In this document: positions 35,808-44,523 of the stretch, one piece after another
How the letters are laid out: every line of letters begins with the position of its first letter
Numbering within the stretch: position 1 is the stretch's first letter
Source: Halocynthiibacter sp049608145
Lineage (GTDB): Bacteria > Pseudomonadota > Alphaproteobacteria > Rhodobacterales > Rhodobacteraceae
DNA: 64,000 nt
Reading direction: 5' to 3'
NCBI RefSeq assembly: GCF_049608145.1
Contig: NZ_JBMYXF010000010.1
Coordinates: forward strand, 1-64,000
Notes under the pieces: generated by a model
Told to the model about the DNA's origin: nothing
The model's database searches: none
What the model saw: the letters and a program-made list of their open reading frames with translations, nothing else
Position numbers and translations under genes: made by a program

Positions 35808-36653
35808 ATGCGCGCCGGGCTGATCCAACTGTCGTCATCTGACATTCCCGCAGATAATTTGCGGGATGTGTTGGGTTATATGCATCAGGCAAAGGCCGAA
35901 GGGGCCGGTTTTGTGCTGACGCCAGAGGTGACCAACTGCGTGTCTAACAGCCGCAGCCATCAGAAATCTGTCCTGCAGCATGAGGCGGACGACATTACCC
36001 TTGCCGGTATCCGGGATGCGGCTGCGAAGCTGGGGCTTTGGGTGTTGATCGGGTCTATTGGCCTGAAAACCGGCGATGAAGACGGTCGTTTTGCCAACCG
36101 ATCTTTCATGATCAGCCCGACGGGCGACATTGTTGCGCGCTATGACAAAATCCACATGTTTGATGTGAATATTGATGCGCAGGAAAGTTTCCGCGAATCA
36201 GCGGGCTATCGCCCAGGCGAACAGGCCGTTGTTGCGGATACAGATTTCGGCAAAGTCGGCATGACGATCTGCTATGATGTGCGTTTTCCGCAATTACACC
36301 GCGCGCTGGGCCATGCAGGCGCGGATATCATCACCGGACCTGCCGCGTTTTCGCCCGTATCTGGTGCCGCACATTGGCATGTTCTGCTGCGCGCGCGGGC
36401 CATTGAAACCGGGTGTTTTGTTCTGGCTCCAGCGCAATGCGGCAAACATTCTGTCAGCACGGGCAAACCGCGATACACCTATGGGCACAGCCTGGCCGTT
36501 GCCCCCTGGGGTGAGATCCTGGCAGACGGTGGTGAAGAACCTGGCTTGACCATGGTTGATCTCGATTTGGCCAAAATTTCTGAGGCACGCGGGCGCATTC
36601 CAACCCTGACCCATGATCGTGAATTCACACGACCCAAAGGAATGGCTGAGTGA
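35808..36653 (+). CDS. Carbon-nitrogen hydrolase (nitrilase superfamily, Nit1/Nit2-like)
   Basis: 281 residues. The Glu-Lys-Cys triad is visible: Glu in LTPEVTN, Lys in YDKIHMFDV and Cys in TICYDVRFPQL. IGSIGLKT and GCFVLAPAQCG fit the Nit branch. Relatives include omega-amidase and deaminated-glutathione amidase; the position next to a glutaredoxin makes deaminated glutathione an attractive but unproven substrate. The stop overlaps the next start by 4 bp (GTGA). Confidence 0.88.
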   Translation: MRAGLIQLSSSDIPADNLRDVLGYMHQAKAEGAGFVLTPEVTNCVSNSRSHQKSVLQHEADDITLAGIRDAAAKLGLWVLIGSIGLKTGDEDGRFANRSFMISPTGDIVARYDKIHMFDVNIDAQESFRESAGYRPGEQAVVADTDFGKVGMTICYDVRFPQLHRALGHAGADIITGPAAFSPVSGAAHWHVLLRARAIETGCFVLAPAQCGKHSVSTGKPRYTYGHSLAVAPWGEILADGGEEPGLTMVDLDLAKISEARGRIPTLTHDREFTRPKGMAE

Positions 36654-37090
36654 CAGACGGTTCTGATCCCCTCGCAATTGCCCTGTTTTCCGAAGTTTTC
36701 ATGACGGGACAACTTGCACGCAACCGGCTGTCAAAGGCCCTGCCGAAAGGGATGGAACTGTCACATTTCTCGGTTCTAAACCATCTGGCCCATGTGAAAG
36801 ATGAGAAATCCCCGGCGCAGCTGGCGCGGGCTTTTCACGTGACCAAAGGCGCGATGACCAATACGTTGTCTAAGCTGGAATGGGCGGGTTATGTGCATAT
36901 TCGCCCGGATTGGGATGATGCGCGGCGCAAGTTTGTATCAATCAGCCCAGCCGGCAAATCAGCACGCGATGCGGCGTTGCACGCGATCACGCCGGTGATT
37001 GGCGATGCGGTGCATGACATCGGCCCAGAGAAAATCCGCGCGGCGTTGCCGGTCTTGCGCACATTGCGGGACGAGTTGGACGAAGATTAA
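36650..37090 (+). CDS. MarR-family transcriptional regulator
   Basis: 146 residues starting at a GTG that overlaps the previous stop. A winged helix-turn-helix is evident: LSHFSVLNHLAHV, SPAQLARAFHVTKGAMTNTLSKLE and the wing WAGYVHIRPDWDDARRKFV. The D-x-R-x-K wing motif is the MarR signature. It is likely co-transcribed with grxC and the amidase, and its ligand and targets are unknown. Its TAA stop lies in a TTAA palindrome that also contains the ubiG stop on the other strand. Confidence 0.9.
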   Translation: MTDGSDPLAIALFSEVFMTGQLARNRLSKALPKGMELSHFSVLNHLAHVKDEKSPAQLARAFHVTKGAMTNTLSKLEWAGYVHIRPDWDDARRKFVSISPAGKSARDAALHAITPVIGDAVHDIGPEKIRAALPVLRTLRDELDED

Positions 37091-37845
37091 ACGCGGTTTA
37101 CGCTGGCTGTGACATAGTTCACGGACAGATCCCGATCAGAAATGGACCAGCTCCAAAGCAGGGGGTTAAAGACAAACCCCTTGCGATCAACAGGCTCTAT
37201 TCCGGCGGTTTTGATCAATTCCACCAGTTCATCTGGGGTAATGAATTTCTTCCAGTCGTGGGTGCCTTTGGGCAACCAACGCATGATATGTTCCGCGCCA
37301 ACAATCGCAACTGCAAAGCTTTTTGGATTGCGGTTGATGGTAGAACACAACAGCAAACCACCTGGTTTCAACAAGATTTTGCAGGCATGCATGAATGCCT
37401 GGGGATCAGCGACATGTTCGATGACTTCCATATTCAGGACAACGTCAAACACTTCGCTTTCCAGCGTCAAATCTTCGGCTAGGCAATTGCGGTAATCGAT
37501 CTCAAGACCCATTTGACGTGCATGCGCCTGTGCCACGGGAATATTGCCAGACGCTGCATCTGCGCCAACCACATCTGCGCCAAGCCGCGCCATGGGTTCG
37601 GATAACAACCCGCCACCACAGCCGATATCTAGGATTCGCAGGCCCTGAAACGGCAGGCTGTCGTTCAAATCGCGGTCAAATTCTGCGGCAATCTGGCGCG
37701 TGATGTAATCCAGGCGACAGGGGTTCAGCATGTGTAAGGGCTTGAATTTACCGTTGGGATCCCACCACTCGGCCGCCATCGCTTCAAATTTGGCGACTTC
37801 ATCCGCGTCAAAAGTATTGGTGTTATTCTCAGGAGCGGCTTGCAT
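37087..37845 (-). CDS. ubiG: UbiG, ubiquinone O-methyltransferase
   Basis: 252 residues from the ATG at 37845; a much longer in-frame reading runs into the divergent pip gene and is rejected. FEAMAAEWWDPNGKFKPLHMLNPCRLDYI is the UbiG N-terminal block in two parts; ILDIGCGGGLLSEPMARLG is the SAM loop, and NMEVIEHVADP and INRNPKSFAVAIVGAE follow. It performs the two O-methylations in ubiquinone synthesis. Ubiquinone is the shared carrier for NQR and bc1 in this window. Confidence 0.96.
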   Translation of the reverse strand: MQAAPENNTNTFDADEVAKFEAMAAEWWDPNGKFKPLHMLNPCRLDYITRQIAAEFDRDLNDSLPFQGLRILDIGCGGGLLSEPMARLGADVVGADAASGNIPVAQAHARQMGLEIDYRNCLAEDLTLESEVFDVVLNMEVIEHVADPQAFMHACKILLKPGGLLLCSTINRNPKSFAVAIVGAEHIMRWLPKGTHDWKKFITPDELVELIKTAGIEPVDRKGFVFNPLLWSWSISDRDLSVNYVTASVNRV

Positions 37846-37926
37846 TCTGGACCCCGTGTGGTTTTGTTGGCGCATTGTATGAAAGAGCGTATCGCCTGTT
37901 TGTGGGGGAAATGCTATAGGATTTCT

Positions 37927-38913
37927 ATGAACAAGACAGCAGGCCAAATCAGCGCAGAGCCCCGGCTTTATCCCGGTACGGAACCCTTTGACCGGCGCAC
38001 CTTGGATGTGGGTGATGGGCACCAGATCTATGTCGAACAATGCGGTCGGCGTGATGGTATTCCGGTGATTGTTGTGCATGGCGGCCCTGGCGGGGGATGC
38101 AGCCCAATGATGCGGCGGTTCTTTAATCCAGATAAATACCGGGTGATCCTGTTTGATCAGCGCGGTTGCGGGCGGTCCCGGCCCTTTGCTTCGGTGGAAA
38201 ACAACACGACCTGGCATTTGGTTGCCGATATGGAAAATATCCGCAAAACCCTAGGAATAGACACCTGGTCTGTCTTTGGTGGCAGCTGGGGCGCGACATT
38301 GTCGCTGGTCTATGCGCAGACCCATCCGGAACGTGTGGATAAGCTGTTTTTGCGGGGCGTATTTCTGGCACGGAAAGCAGAACTTGACTGGTTCTACGGT
38401 GGCGGGGCCGGGCAGTACTGGCCTGAACTGTGGGACCGTTTTGTAAATCTTGTGCCTGAAGATGAACGCCACGATCTGATGGGGGCCTATCACCGGCGAC
38501 TGTTTGGCGAAGACGGGGCAGAGCAACGCAAATTTGCGATGTCTTGGGCGATTTGGGAAAATGCCCTGGCGTCTATGGGTAATAACGGCACGCCTTATGA
38601 GGTTCCGCAAGGCTATGCGCTGGCGTTTTCACGCTTGGAAAGCCACTATTTTGTGAACGGCGCTTTTCTGGAGGAAGGTCAGATTTTGCGCGATATGCAT
38701 AAGATCCATGACATTCCGGCCATCATTGTGCAGGGGCGATATGATATGATCTGCCCGCCGGCGTCCGCATGGAAGCTGGCGCAGGGCTGGGACAAAGCGC
38801 ATCTGACGATGATCCCCGCGGCAGGCCATGCTTTGTCGGAACCCGGGATCATGCAGGCGTTGATTGCGGCGACGAATGACTGGGCTGCCGATCCGCGCTG
38901 GGTGCATGTGTAA
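37927..38913 (+). CDS. pip: Proline iminopeptidase
   Basis: 328 residues from the ATG at 37927 with AGGA upstream. An alpha/beta hydrolase with oxyanion motif VVHGGPGGG, FDQRGCGRSRP, the nucleophile elbow GGSWGATLSL (Ser), and a catalytic His in AAGHALSEP. It removes N-terminal proline from peptides and is cytoplasmic. Divergent from ubiG with 81 bp between starts. Downstream lies the rimP leader; no separate terminator is seen between the pip stop and the rimP promoter except the hairpin in that leader. Confidence 0.94.
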   Translation: MNKTAGQISAEPRLYPGTEPFDRRTLDVGDGHQIYVEQCGRRDGIPVIVVHGGPGGGCSPMMRRFFNPDKYRVILFDQRGCGRSRPFASVENNTTWHLVADMENIRKTLGIDTWSVFGGSWGATLSLVYAQTHPERVDKLFLRGVFLARKAELDWFYGGGAGQYWPELWDRFVNLVPEDERHDLMGAYHRRLFGEDGAEQRKFAMSWAIWENALASMGNNGTPYEVPQGYALAFSRLESHYFVNGAFLEEGQILRDMHKIHDIPAIIVQGRYDMICPPASAWKLAQGWDKAHLTMIPAAGHALSEPGIMQALIAATNDWAADPRWVHV

Positions 38914-38922
38914 GGTTGGGCC

Positions 38923-38951
38923 TTGCAGACTCAGTTTATTATGCGTATATG
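38923..38951 (+). promoter_or_regulatory. Candidate promoter of the rimP-nusA-ylxR-infB operon
   Basis: TTGCAG (38923-38928) and TATATG (38946-38951) with exactly 17 bp between, giving a predicted start near 38958 and a leader of about 95 nt before rimP. Confidence 0.55.
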
Positions 38952-38963
38952 ACAGATAACAGC

Positions 38964-39027
38964 GGCGCGCTGGCTTCCAAAACCAGCGCCCACCGGAAAT
39001 TGCAACGGGCCGCGCGCCCGTTTTTTT
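38964..39027 (+). promoter_or_regulatory. rimP leader: possible transcription attenuator (anti-terminator/terminator)
   Basis: Three possible pairings are seen. Hairpin 1: GCGCTGG (38967-38973) with CCAGCGC (38983-38989). Intrinsic terminator: AACGGGC (39004-39010) with GCCCGTT (39016-39022) followed by more T. The 5' arm of hairpin 1, GGCGCGC (38964-38970), is also perfectly complementary to GCGCGCC (39012-39018), part of the terminator stem and loop, so the two states exclude each other. The leader lies between a good promoter and rimP. A plain pip terminator is the simpler alternative. Confidence 0.5.
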
Positions 39028-39052
39028 GTGTTCTGACATCAGGGGAAACACC

Positions 39053-39643
39053 GTGTCTGATCTTATTGCGAAAGCTGCGATTGATCGTCGCCTTCTTGAA
39101 CTGCTTCAACCCACTATCGAAGATATGGGTTTTGAAGTGGTGCGCATCCGTCTGATGAGTGGCAATGTCGCCACGCTTCAGCTGATGGTGGAACGGCCCG
39201 ATGGCGGCATTGATGTGGATGAATGCGCGCAGGTTTCAACTGCCGTGTCTGCGATCATGGATGTCGAAGACCCAATCGTTGATAATTATTCACTTGAAGT
39301 GTCCAGCCCAGGTATTGATCGCCCGCTGACCCGTCTGAAAGACTTTGATAACTGGAATGGTTACGAAGCCAAGATGGAAACAAGCGAGTTGATCGACGGG
39401 CGTCGTCGTTTCAAAGGCACGCTTGCGGGCACTGAAGATGGCGAAGTTCTGATCACGTTGGATGCGACCAAGAACACGGATCCAGTGACAATTGGTCTGC
39501 GGTTCGAATGGCTGGCCGATGCCAAACTGATCCTGACGGATGAGTTGATTAAAGAAATGCTGCGTCAGCGCAAAGCCGCTGGCATTGTTGACGAAGACCA
39601 ATTTGACGAAATCCAAACCGACAACGGTTCTGAGGAGGACTGA
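39053..39643 (+). CDS. rimP: RimP, 30S ribosome maturation factor
   Basis: 196 residues from a GTG at 39053 with AGGGGA about 7 bases upstream. GFEVVRIRLMSG, ERPDGGIDVDECAQVS and SLEVSSPGIDRPL are the standard RimP motifs. It assists late 30S subunit assembly. It is first gene of the conserved operon with nusA, ylxR and infB; nusA follows after two bases. The leader upstream contains a terminator-like hairpin. Confidence 0.95.
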   Translation: MSDLIAKAAIDRRLLELLQPTIEDMGFEVVRIRLMSGNVATLQLMVERPDGGIDVDECAQVSTAVSAIMDVEDPIVDNYSLEVSSPGIDRPLTRLKDFDNWNGYEAKMETSELIDGRRRFKGTLAGTEDGEVLITLDATKNTDPVTIGLRFEWLADAKLILTDELIKEMLRQRKAAGIVDEDQFDEIQTDNGSEED

Positions 39644-39645
39644 AT

Positions 39646-41265
39646 ATGGCGATTACCAGTGCAAACCAGCTGGAACTGCTGCAAACCGCAGAGGCCGTAG
39701 CCCGCGAAAAGATGATCGACCCCGGTCTGGTCATCGAAGCGATGGAAGAGAGCCTGGCGCGTGCGGCGAAATCCCGTTACGGCGCGGAAATGGACATTCG
39801 TGTTTCTATTGACCGCAAAACCGGCAAGGCGACGTTCACCCGTGTGCGTACGGTTGTTGAAGACGACCTGCTGGAAAACTATCAGGCTGAACTGACGGTT
39901 GAGCAGGCGAAACAATACACGGCTGATCCTGCGATTGGTGACGAACTTTCTGACGAAGTTCCGCCGGTTGAAATGGGCCGTATTGCAGCGCAATCTGCGA
40001 AACAGGTTATCCTGCAGAAGGTGCGCGAAGCTGAACGTGACCGTCAGTATGAAGAATTCAAAGACCGCGCCGGAACAATCATCAACTGCGTGGTTAAGCG
40101 CGAAGAATACGGCAATGTTATTGTTGATGTAGGCCGCGGCGAAGCGATCCTGCGTCGCAACGAAAAAATTGGCCGCGAAAGCTATCGCCCGAATGATCGT
40201 GTGCGCTGCTACATTAAAGATGTGCGTCGCGAACAGCGTGGCCCGCAGATCTTCCTGTCCCGTACCGATCCGCAATTCATGGCGGAACTGTTCAAGATGG
40301 AAGTGCCAGAAATCTATGACGGTATCATCGAAATCAAAGCCGTGTCCCGTGACCCGGGTTCCCGCGCAAAGATCGCTGTGATTTCTAACGATGGTTCCAT
40401 CGATCCGGTTGGTGCCTGTGTTGGTATGCGTGGTTCCCGCGTTCAGGCCGTTGTAAACGAACTTCAGGGCGAGAAAATCGACATTATTCCTTGGAATGAT
40501 GATCAGCCAACCTTCCTTGTGAACGCGCTGCAACCTGCGGAAGTGACCAAGGTTGTTCTGGATGAAGAAGCAGAACGCATCACTGTTGTTGTGCCTGACG
40601 AACAGCTGTCCCTGGCAATTGGTCGTCGTGGTCAAAACGTACGTCTTGCTAGCCAGCTGACCGGTCTGGATATCGATATCATGACCGAAGCGGACGAATC
40701 TGAACGTCGTCAGGCGGAATTTGCTGTGCGCACCAAGCTGTTTATGGCGGCTCTGGATGTGGACGAATTCTTTGCGCAACTGTTGGTATCCGAAGGCTTT
40801 ACCAACCTTGAAGAAGTTGCCTATGTCGAAATTGACGAACTTCTGGTGATCGACGGTGTTGACGACGGCACAGCAGGCGAACTGCAAACCCGTGCCCGTG
40901 AATACCTGGAAGCTGAAAATCAGAAAGCCATCGATGCGGCACGTGAACTGGGCGTCGAAGACAGCCTGTTCGCATTCGAAGGCCTGACACCACAGATGGT
41001 TGTTGCGCTGGCGGAAGATGGGGTGAAGACCCTGGAAGATTTCGCAACCTGTGCTGACTGGGAACTGGCCGGTGGCTGGACTGTGGTTGACGGGCAACGT
41101 GTGAAAGATGACGGCGTTCTTGAGAAATTCGAAATGTCTCTGGAAGAAGCGCAGGATCTGGTCATGACCGCCCGTATTCAATTGGGTTGGGTTGATCCGG
41201 CAGAACTGGAAGCCGAAGCATCAGAAGAAGATGCTGACGCCGAAACAGAGGAGGCTGAGGCCTGA
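39646..41265 (+). CDS. nusA: NusA, transcription elongation/termination factor
   Basis: 539 residues. An N-terminal RNA polymerase-binding domain (about 1-130) is followed by the S1 domain (about 135-200, VVKREEYGNVIVDVGRGEA), two KH domains (GACVGMRGSRVQAV and LAIGRRGQNVRLASQL) and C-terminal acidic repeats (about 360-500), ending in a Glu/Ala-rich tail. Acts on pausing, termination and antitermination. GAGGAGG-like sequence at the rimP end serves as its ribosome site. In some bacteria NusA controls its own operon through the leader, which is relevant to the attenuator proposed upstream. Confidence 0.97.
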   Translation: MAITSANQLELLQTAEAVAREKMIDPGLVIEAMEESLARAAKSRYGAEMDIRVSIDRKTGKATFTRVRTVVEDDLLENYQAELTVEQAKQYTADPAIGDELSDEVPPVEMGRIAAQSAKQVILQKVREAERDRQYEEFKDRAGTIINCVVKREEYGNVIVDVGRGEAILRRNEKIGRESYRPNDRVRCYIKDVRREQRGPQIFLSRTDPQFMAELFKMEVPEIYDGIIEIKAVSRDPGSRAKIAVISNDGSIDPVGACVGMRGSRVQAVVNELQGEKIDIIPWNDDQPTFLVNALQPAEVTKVVLDEEAERITVVVPDEQLSLAIGRRGQNVRLASQLTGLDIDIMTEADESERRQAEFAVRTKLFMAALDVDEFFAQLLVSEGFTNLEEVAYVEIDELLVIDGVDDGTAGELQTRAREYLEAENQKAIDAARELGVEDSLFAFEGLTPQMVVALAEDGVKTLEDFATCADWELAGGWTVVDGQRVKDDGVLEKFEMSLEEAQDLVMTARIQLGWVDPAELEAEASEEDADAETEEAEA

Positions 41266-41288
41266 TCGGGCCTCAGATCGCTAAGACA

Positions 41289-41921
41289 ATGGCGCGAGGT
41301 GGCCGCATAAAAGATCGTGATGTATCGGAACGTCGATGCATTGCGACCGGAGAAACCCAGCCCAAGGCCGGGTTGATCCGTTTTGCTGTCGGGCCTGAGG
41401 CACAAATCGTGCCTGACGTGCTTGAAAAACTGCCCGGACGCGGCATATGGGTAGCAGCAGATCGTGATGCGCTGACAAAGGCTGTCACGAAAGGGCTGTT
41501 TTCCCGCGGCGCAAAGCAAAAAGTTCAGGTCGCTGACGATCTGGTCGATCAGGTAGAAGCTGCAGTGCAGCGTAATTTGATTAATCTGCTTTCGCTGGCC
41601 CGTAAGGGCGGTTATGCGGTGCAGGGATATGAGAAAGTTAAAGGGATGCTTGCCAATGAAATGGCAGATGTCCTGATACAGGCCTCTGATGGGTCTGCGC
41701 GCGGAAAATCCAAGCTACGTCGACCGGAAGGCGACGACAGTTTCATCGGCATTTTGACCGGACAGGAATTGGGTTTGGCTTTCGGGCGGGAAAATGTGAT
41801 ACATTGCGCGCTTGCGACTGGCGGACTCACGCTACGTGTAGTAGAGGAAGCCAAACGCCTGCATGGCGTGCGCGGAAACGGCGGTGACATGGGGTCACTG
41901 GAAAGGTTTGAAACCACATGA
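41289..41921 (+). CDS. YlxR-L7Ae-like RNA-binding protein (DUF448)
   Basis: 210 residues. The N-terminal YlxR domain (about 8-90) has the signature RRCIATGETQPKAGLIRF and GRGIWVAADRDAL. The C-terminal part (about 90-190) looks like an L7Ae/L30e-type fold: NLINLLSLARKGGYAVQGYEKV. The two-domain form between nusA and infB is usual in alphaproteobacteria, whereas Firmicutes encode the two domains as separate genes. Its function in nusA-infB operons is not well defined; nucleic-acid binding is expected. Overlaps infB by 4 bp (ATGA). Confidence 0.9.
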   Translation: MARGGRIKDRDVSERRCIATGETQPKAGLIRFAVGPEAQIVPDVLEKLPGRGIWVAADRDALTKAVTKGLFSRGAKQKVQVADDLVDQVEAAVQRNLINLLSLARKGGYAVQGYEKVKGMLANEMADVLIQASDGSARGKSKLRRPEGDDSFIGILTGQELGLAFGRENVIHCALATGGLTLRVVEEAKRLHGVRGNGGDMGSLERFETT

Positions 41922-44428
41922 GCGATAATGACGGCAAAAAGACACTCGGCGTTCGGAGCGGACAGCCAGGCAACGTAAAGCAAAGCTTTAGCCATGGCCG
42001 CACGAAAAGCGTCGTTGTGGAAACGAAACGCAAACGCGTTGTCGTGCCGAAGCCCGGTGCGGCTAAGCCAGCCGGTGGCGGTGGCGGTGCGGGTGGTAAT
42101 CCATCACGACGCCCTGCGGGCATTTCCGATGTGGAAATGGAACGTCGCCTGAAGGCAGTTCGCGCTGCGAAGGCCAACGAAGCTGCAGAAGCTGAAAAGC
42201 GCAAAGCAGAAGAACTGGCCCGTGATGCGGAACGTGCTGCCCGTCGCGCAGAGATTGCTGCGAAAGAGCAGGAAGAAATTGAACGCGCGGAACGTGCTAA
42301 GGCGAAAGCCGAAGAAGAAGCACGTAAAGTTGCAGAAGCTGCGGAAGCGAAGAAACGTGAAGCTGCAGCAGCACGCGCCCCTGCGGCCCCTGCAAAAGCG
42401 GCCCCTGCTGCAACGCCAGCAGATGCCGAAGCTGCGGCTGCCCGCGGACCAAAGCCGTCTTCTGCGCCACGCAAGACAGAACGTGAAACACGTCAGCCTA
42501 AGAACAAAGGTGGCCAAAACGATGGTCGCCGGTCTGGCAAACTGACACTGAACCAGGCGCTGTCTGGTGGTGAAGGTGGTCGTCAACGTTCCATGGCTGC
42601 GATGAAGCGGAAACAAGAACGCGCACGTCGTCAGGCGATGGGTGGCACTGTTGAACGCGAAAAGGTAATCCGTGACGTTCAGGTTCCAGAGGCAATTGTT
42701 GTTTCTGAACTGGCGAACCGTATGGCGGAACGCGTTGCTGATGTTGTGAAATCTCTCATGAAAATGGGCATGATGGTCACGCAGAACCAATCTATTGATG
42801 CGGATACTGCGGAACTGATCATCGAAGAATTCGGCCACAAAATCGTACGTGTTTCTGATGCGGACGTGGAAGATGTGATCGACAGCATCGAAGATAAAGA
42901 CGAAGACCTGCAAGGTCGCCCACCGGTGATCACCATCATGGGCCACGTTGACCACGGTAAAACTTCACTTTTGGATGCGATCCGGAAGGCGAAAGTTGTT
43001 GCCGGCGAAGCAGGTGGTATCACCCAGCACATCGGTGCGTATCAGGTAACAACTGACGGCGGCGCTGTCCTGTCGTTCCTGGATACTCCGGGTCACGCGG
43101 CGTTTACGTCTATGCGGGCACGTGGTGCGCAAGTGACTGATATTGTTGTGCTTGTTGTCGCTGCGGATGACGCGGTTATGCCACAAACGATCGAGGCGAT
43201 TAACCACGCGAAAGCGGCGAATGTGCCAATGATCGTTGCAATCAACAAATGTGACCGTCCAGCTGCTGACCCGATGAAAGTTCGTACAGAACTGCTGCAA
43301 CACGAAGTGATCGTGGAACAGATGTCTGGTGAAGTTCAGGACATCGAAGTGTCTGCCCATACCGGTCAGGGTCTTGATGAACTGCTGGAAGCGATTGCGC
43401 TGCAATCCGAGATCCTTGAACTTAAAGCGAACCCTGATCGTGCCGCTTCTGGCGCTGTGATCGAGGCTCAGCTTGACGTTGGACGTGGTCCGGTTGCGAC
43501 TGTTCTGGTTCAGAATGGTACGCTGAAAAAAGGCGATATCTTTGTTGTGGGTGAACAGTGGGGCAAAGTCCGCGCGCTGATCGACGACAAAGGCAATCGC
43601 GTTGATGAAGCTGGTCCTTCCGTTCCGGTTGAGGTTCTTGGTTTGAACGGCACACCCGAAGCCGGCGACGTTCTGAACGTTGTTGAAGCTGAAGGTCAGG
43701 CCCGTGAAATCGCTGAATATCGTGCCCATGCTGCAAAAGAAAAACGTGCTGCGGCCGGTGCTGCGACCACGTTGGAACAGTTGATGGCGCAGGCCAAAGA
43801 GAACGAAAACATGTCAGAGCTGCCAATCTTGGTAAAAGCTGACGTGCAGGGTTCTGCTGAAGCAATCGTTCAGGCGATGGAAAAAATCGGCAACGACGAA
43901 GTTCGTGTTCGGGTTCTGCACCACGGCGTTGGCGCGATCACTGAATCTGACATCGGTCTTGCAGAAGCATCCGGCGCGCCGGTTATGGGCTTTAACGTGC
44001 GTGCCAACGCATCCGCCCGTAACACAGCAAACCAAAAAGGCGTCGAGATCCGCTATTATTCCGTGATCTACGACCTTGTGGATGATGTGAAAGCTGCGGC
44101 TTCTGGCCTGCTGTCCGCTGAAATTCGTGAGAAATTCATCGGTTACGCACAGATCAAAGACGTCTTCAAAGTGACTGGCGTTGGTCGTGTGGCAGGCTGT
44201 CTGGTCACCGAAGGTGTGGCCCGTCGTTCCGCTGGCGTACGTTTGCTGCGTGACAACGTTGTGATCCACGAAGGCACACTGAAAACACTGAAACGCTTCA
44301 AAGATGAAGTGAAAGAAGTGATTTCTGGTCAGGAATGCGGCATGGCGTTTGAAGCCTATGATGATATTCGCGCAGGCGACGTGATCGAAATCTTCGAACG
44401 TGAAGAAATTGAACGTAATCTCGACTGA
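41918..44428 (+). CDS. infB: Translation initiation factor IF-2
   Basis: 836 residues. The N-terminal 200 residues are a charged Ala/Glu/Lys/Arg-rich helical stretch, followed by a Gly-rich basic segment, as usual in IF-2. The GTPase motifs are ITIMGHVDHGKTSLLD (G1, about residue 343), the GGITQHIGAY switch, DTPGHAAF (G3) and NKCDRPAA (G4, NKxD). IF-2 brings initiator tRNA to the 30S subunit and promotes subunit joining. Last gene of the operon, followed by a strong terminator. Confidence 0.97.
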   Translation: MSDNDGKKTLGVRSGQPGNVKQSFSHGRTKSVVVETKRKRVVVPKPGAAKPAGGGGGAGGNPSRRPAGISDVEMERRLKAVRAAKANEAAEAEKRKAEELARDAERAARRAEIAAKEQEEIERAERAKAKAEEEARKVAEAAEAKKREAAAARAPAAPAKAAPAATPADAEAAAARGPKPSSAPRKTERETRQPKNKGGQNDGRRSGKLTLNQALSGGEGGRQRSMAAMKRKQERARRQAMGGTVEREKVIRDVQVPEAIVVSELANRMAERVADVVKSLMKMGMMVTQNQSIDADTAELIIEEFGHKIVRVSDADVEDVIDSIEDKDEDLQGRPPVITIMGHVDHGKTSLLDAIRKAKVVAGEAGGITQHIGAYQVTTDGGAVLSFLDTPGHAAFTSMRARGAQVTDIVVLVVAADDAVMPQTIEAINHAKAANVPMIVAINKCDRPAADPMKVRTELLQHEVIVEQMSGEVQDIEVSAHTGQGLDELLEAIALQSEILELKANPDRAASGAVIEAQLDVGRGPVATVLVQNGTLKKGDIFVVGEQWGKVRALIDDKGNRVDEAGPSVPVEVLGLNGTPEAGDVLNVVEAEGQAREIAEYRAHAAKEKRAAAGAATTLEQLMAQAKENENMSELPILVKADVQGSAEAIVQAMEKIGNDEVRVRVLHHGVGAITESDIGLAEASGAPVMGFNVRANASARNTANQKGVEIRYYSVIYDLVDDVKAAASGLLSAEIREKFIGYAQIKDVFKVTGVGRVAGCLVTEGVARRSAGVRLLRDNVVIHEGTLKTLKRFKDEVKEVISGQECGMAFEAYDDIRAGDVIEIFEREEIERNLD

Positions 44429-44447
44429 TACGTTTCAGATCTGAATT

Positions 44448-44481
44448 AAAAAAAAGAGGCGATGAAAATCGCCTCTTTTTT
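44448..44481 (+). terminator. Rho-independent terminator of the infB operon
   Basis: AAAAAGAGGCGAT (44451-44463) and ATCGCCTCTTTTT (44468-44480) make a 13-bp stem capped by a GAAA tetraloop, just after infB. Confidence 0.95.
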
Positions 44482-44523
44482 ATTGTCTGTTGTTCCGCTG
44501 CGCTGTGCATGACGGATTGGTGT

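Noticed and set aside
37846..38217. N-terminal extension of ubiG
   Set aside because: The longer reading overlaps the pip gene on the other strand and lacks similarity to UbiG proteins; the ATG at 37845 gives the normal length.
38914..39052. tRNA gene upstream of rimP (as metY in enterobacteria)
   Set aside because: No tRNA cloverleaf or T-loop consensus found; the hairpins there are too short and GC-only.
39565..41181. Very long open frame on the minus strand across nusA
   Set aside because: Antisense shadow of nusA: codon third-position bias of the real gene keeps the opposite frame open. Product is low in normal composition (rich in Phe, His, Asn) with no motifs and no ribosome site.
42180..42480. 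Repeat-like Ala/Glu/Lys codon tract in infB
   Set aside because: This is the usual charged helical N-terminal region of IF-2, not a separate repeat element.
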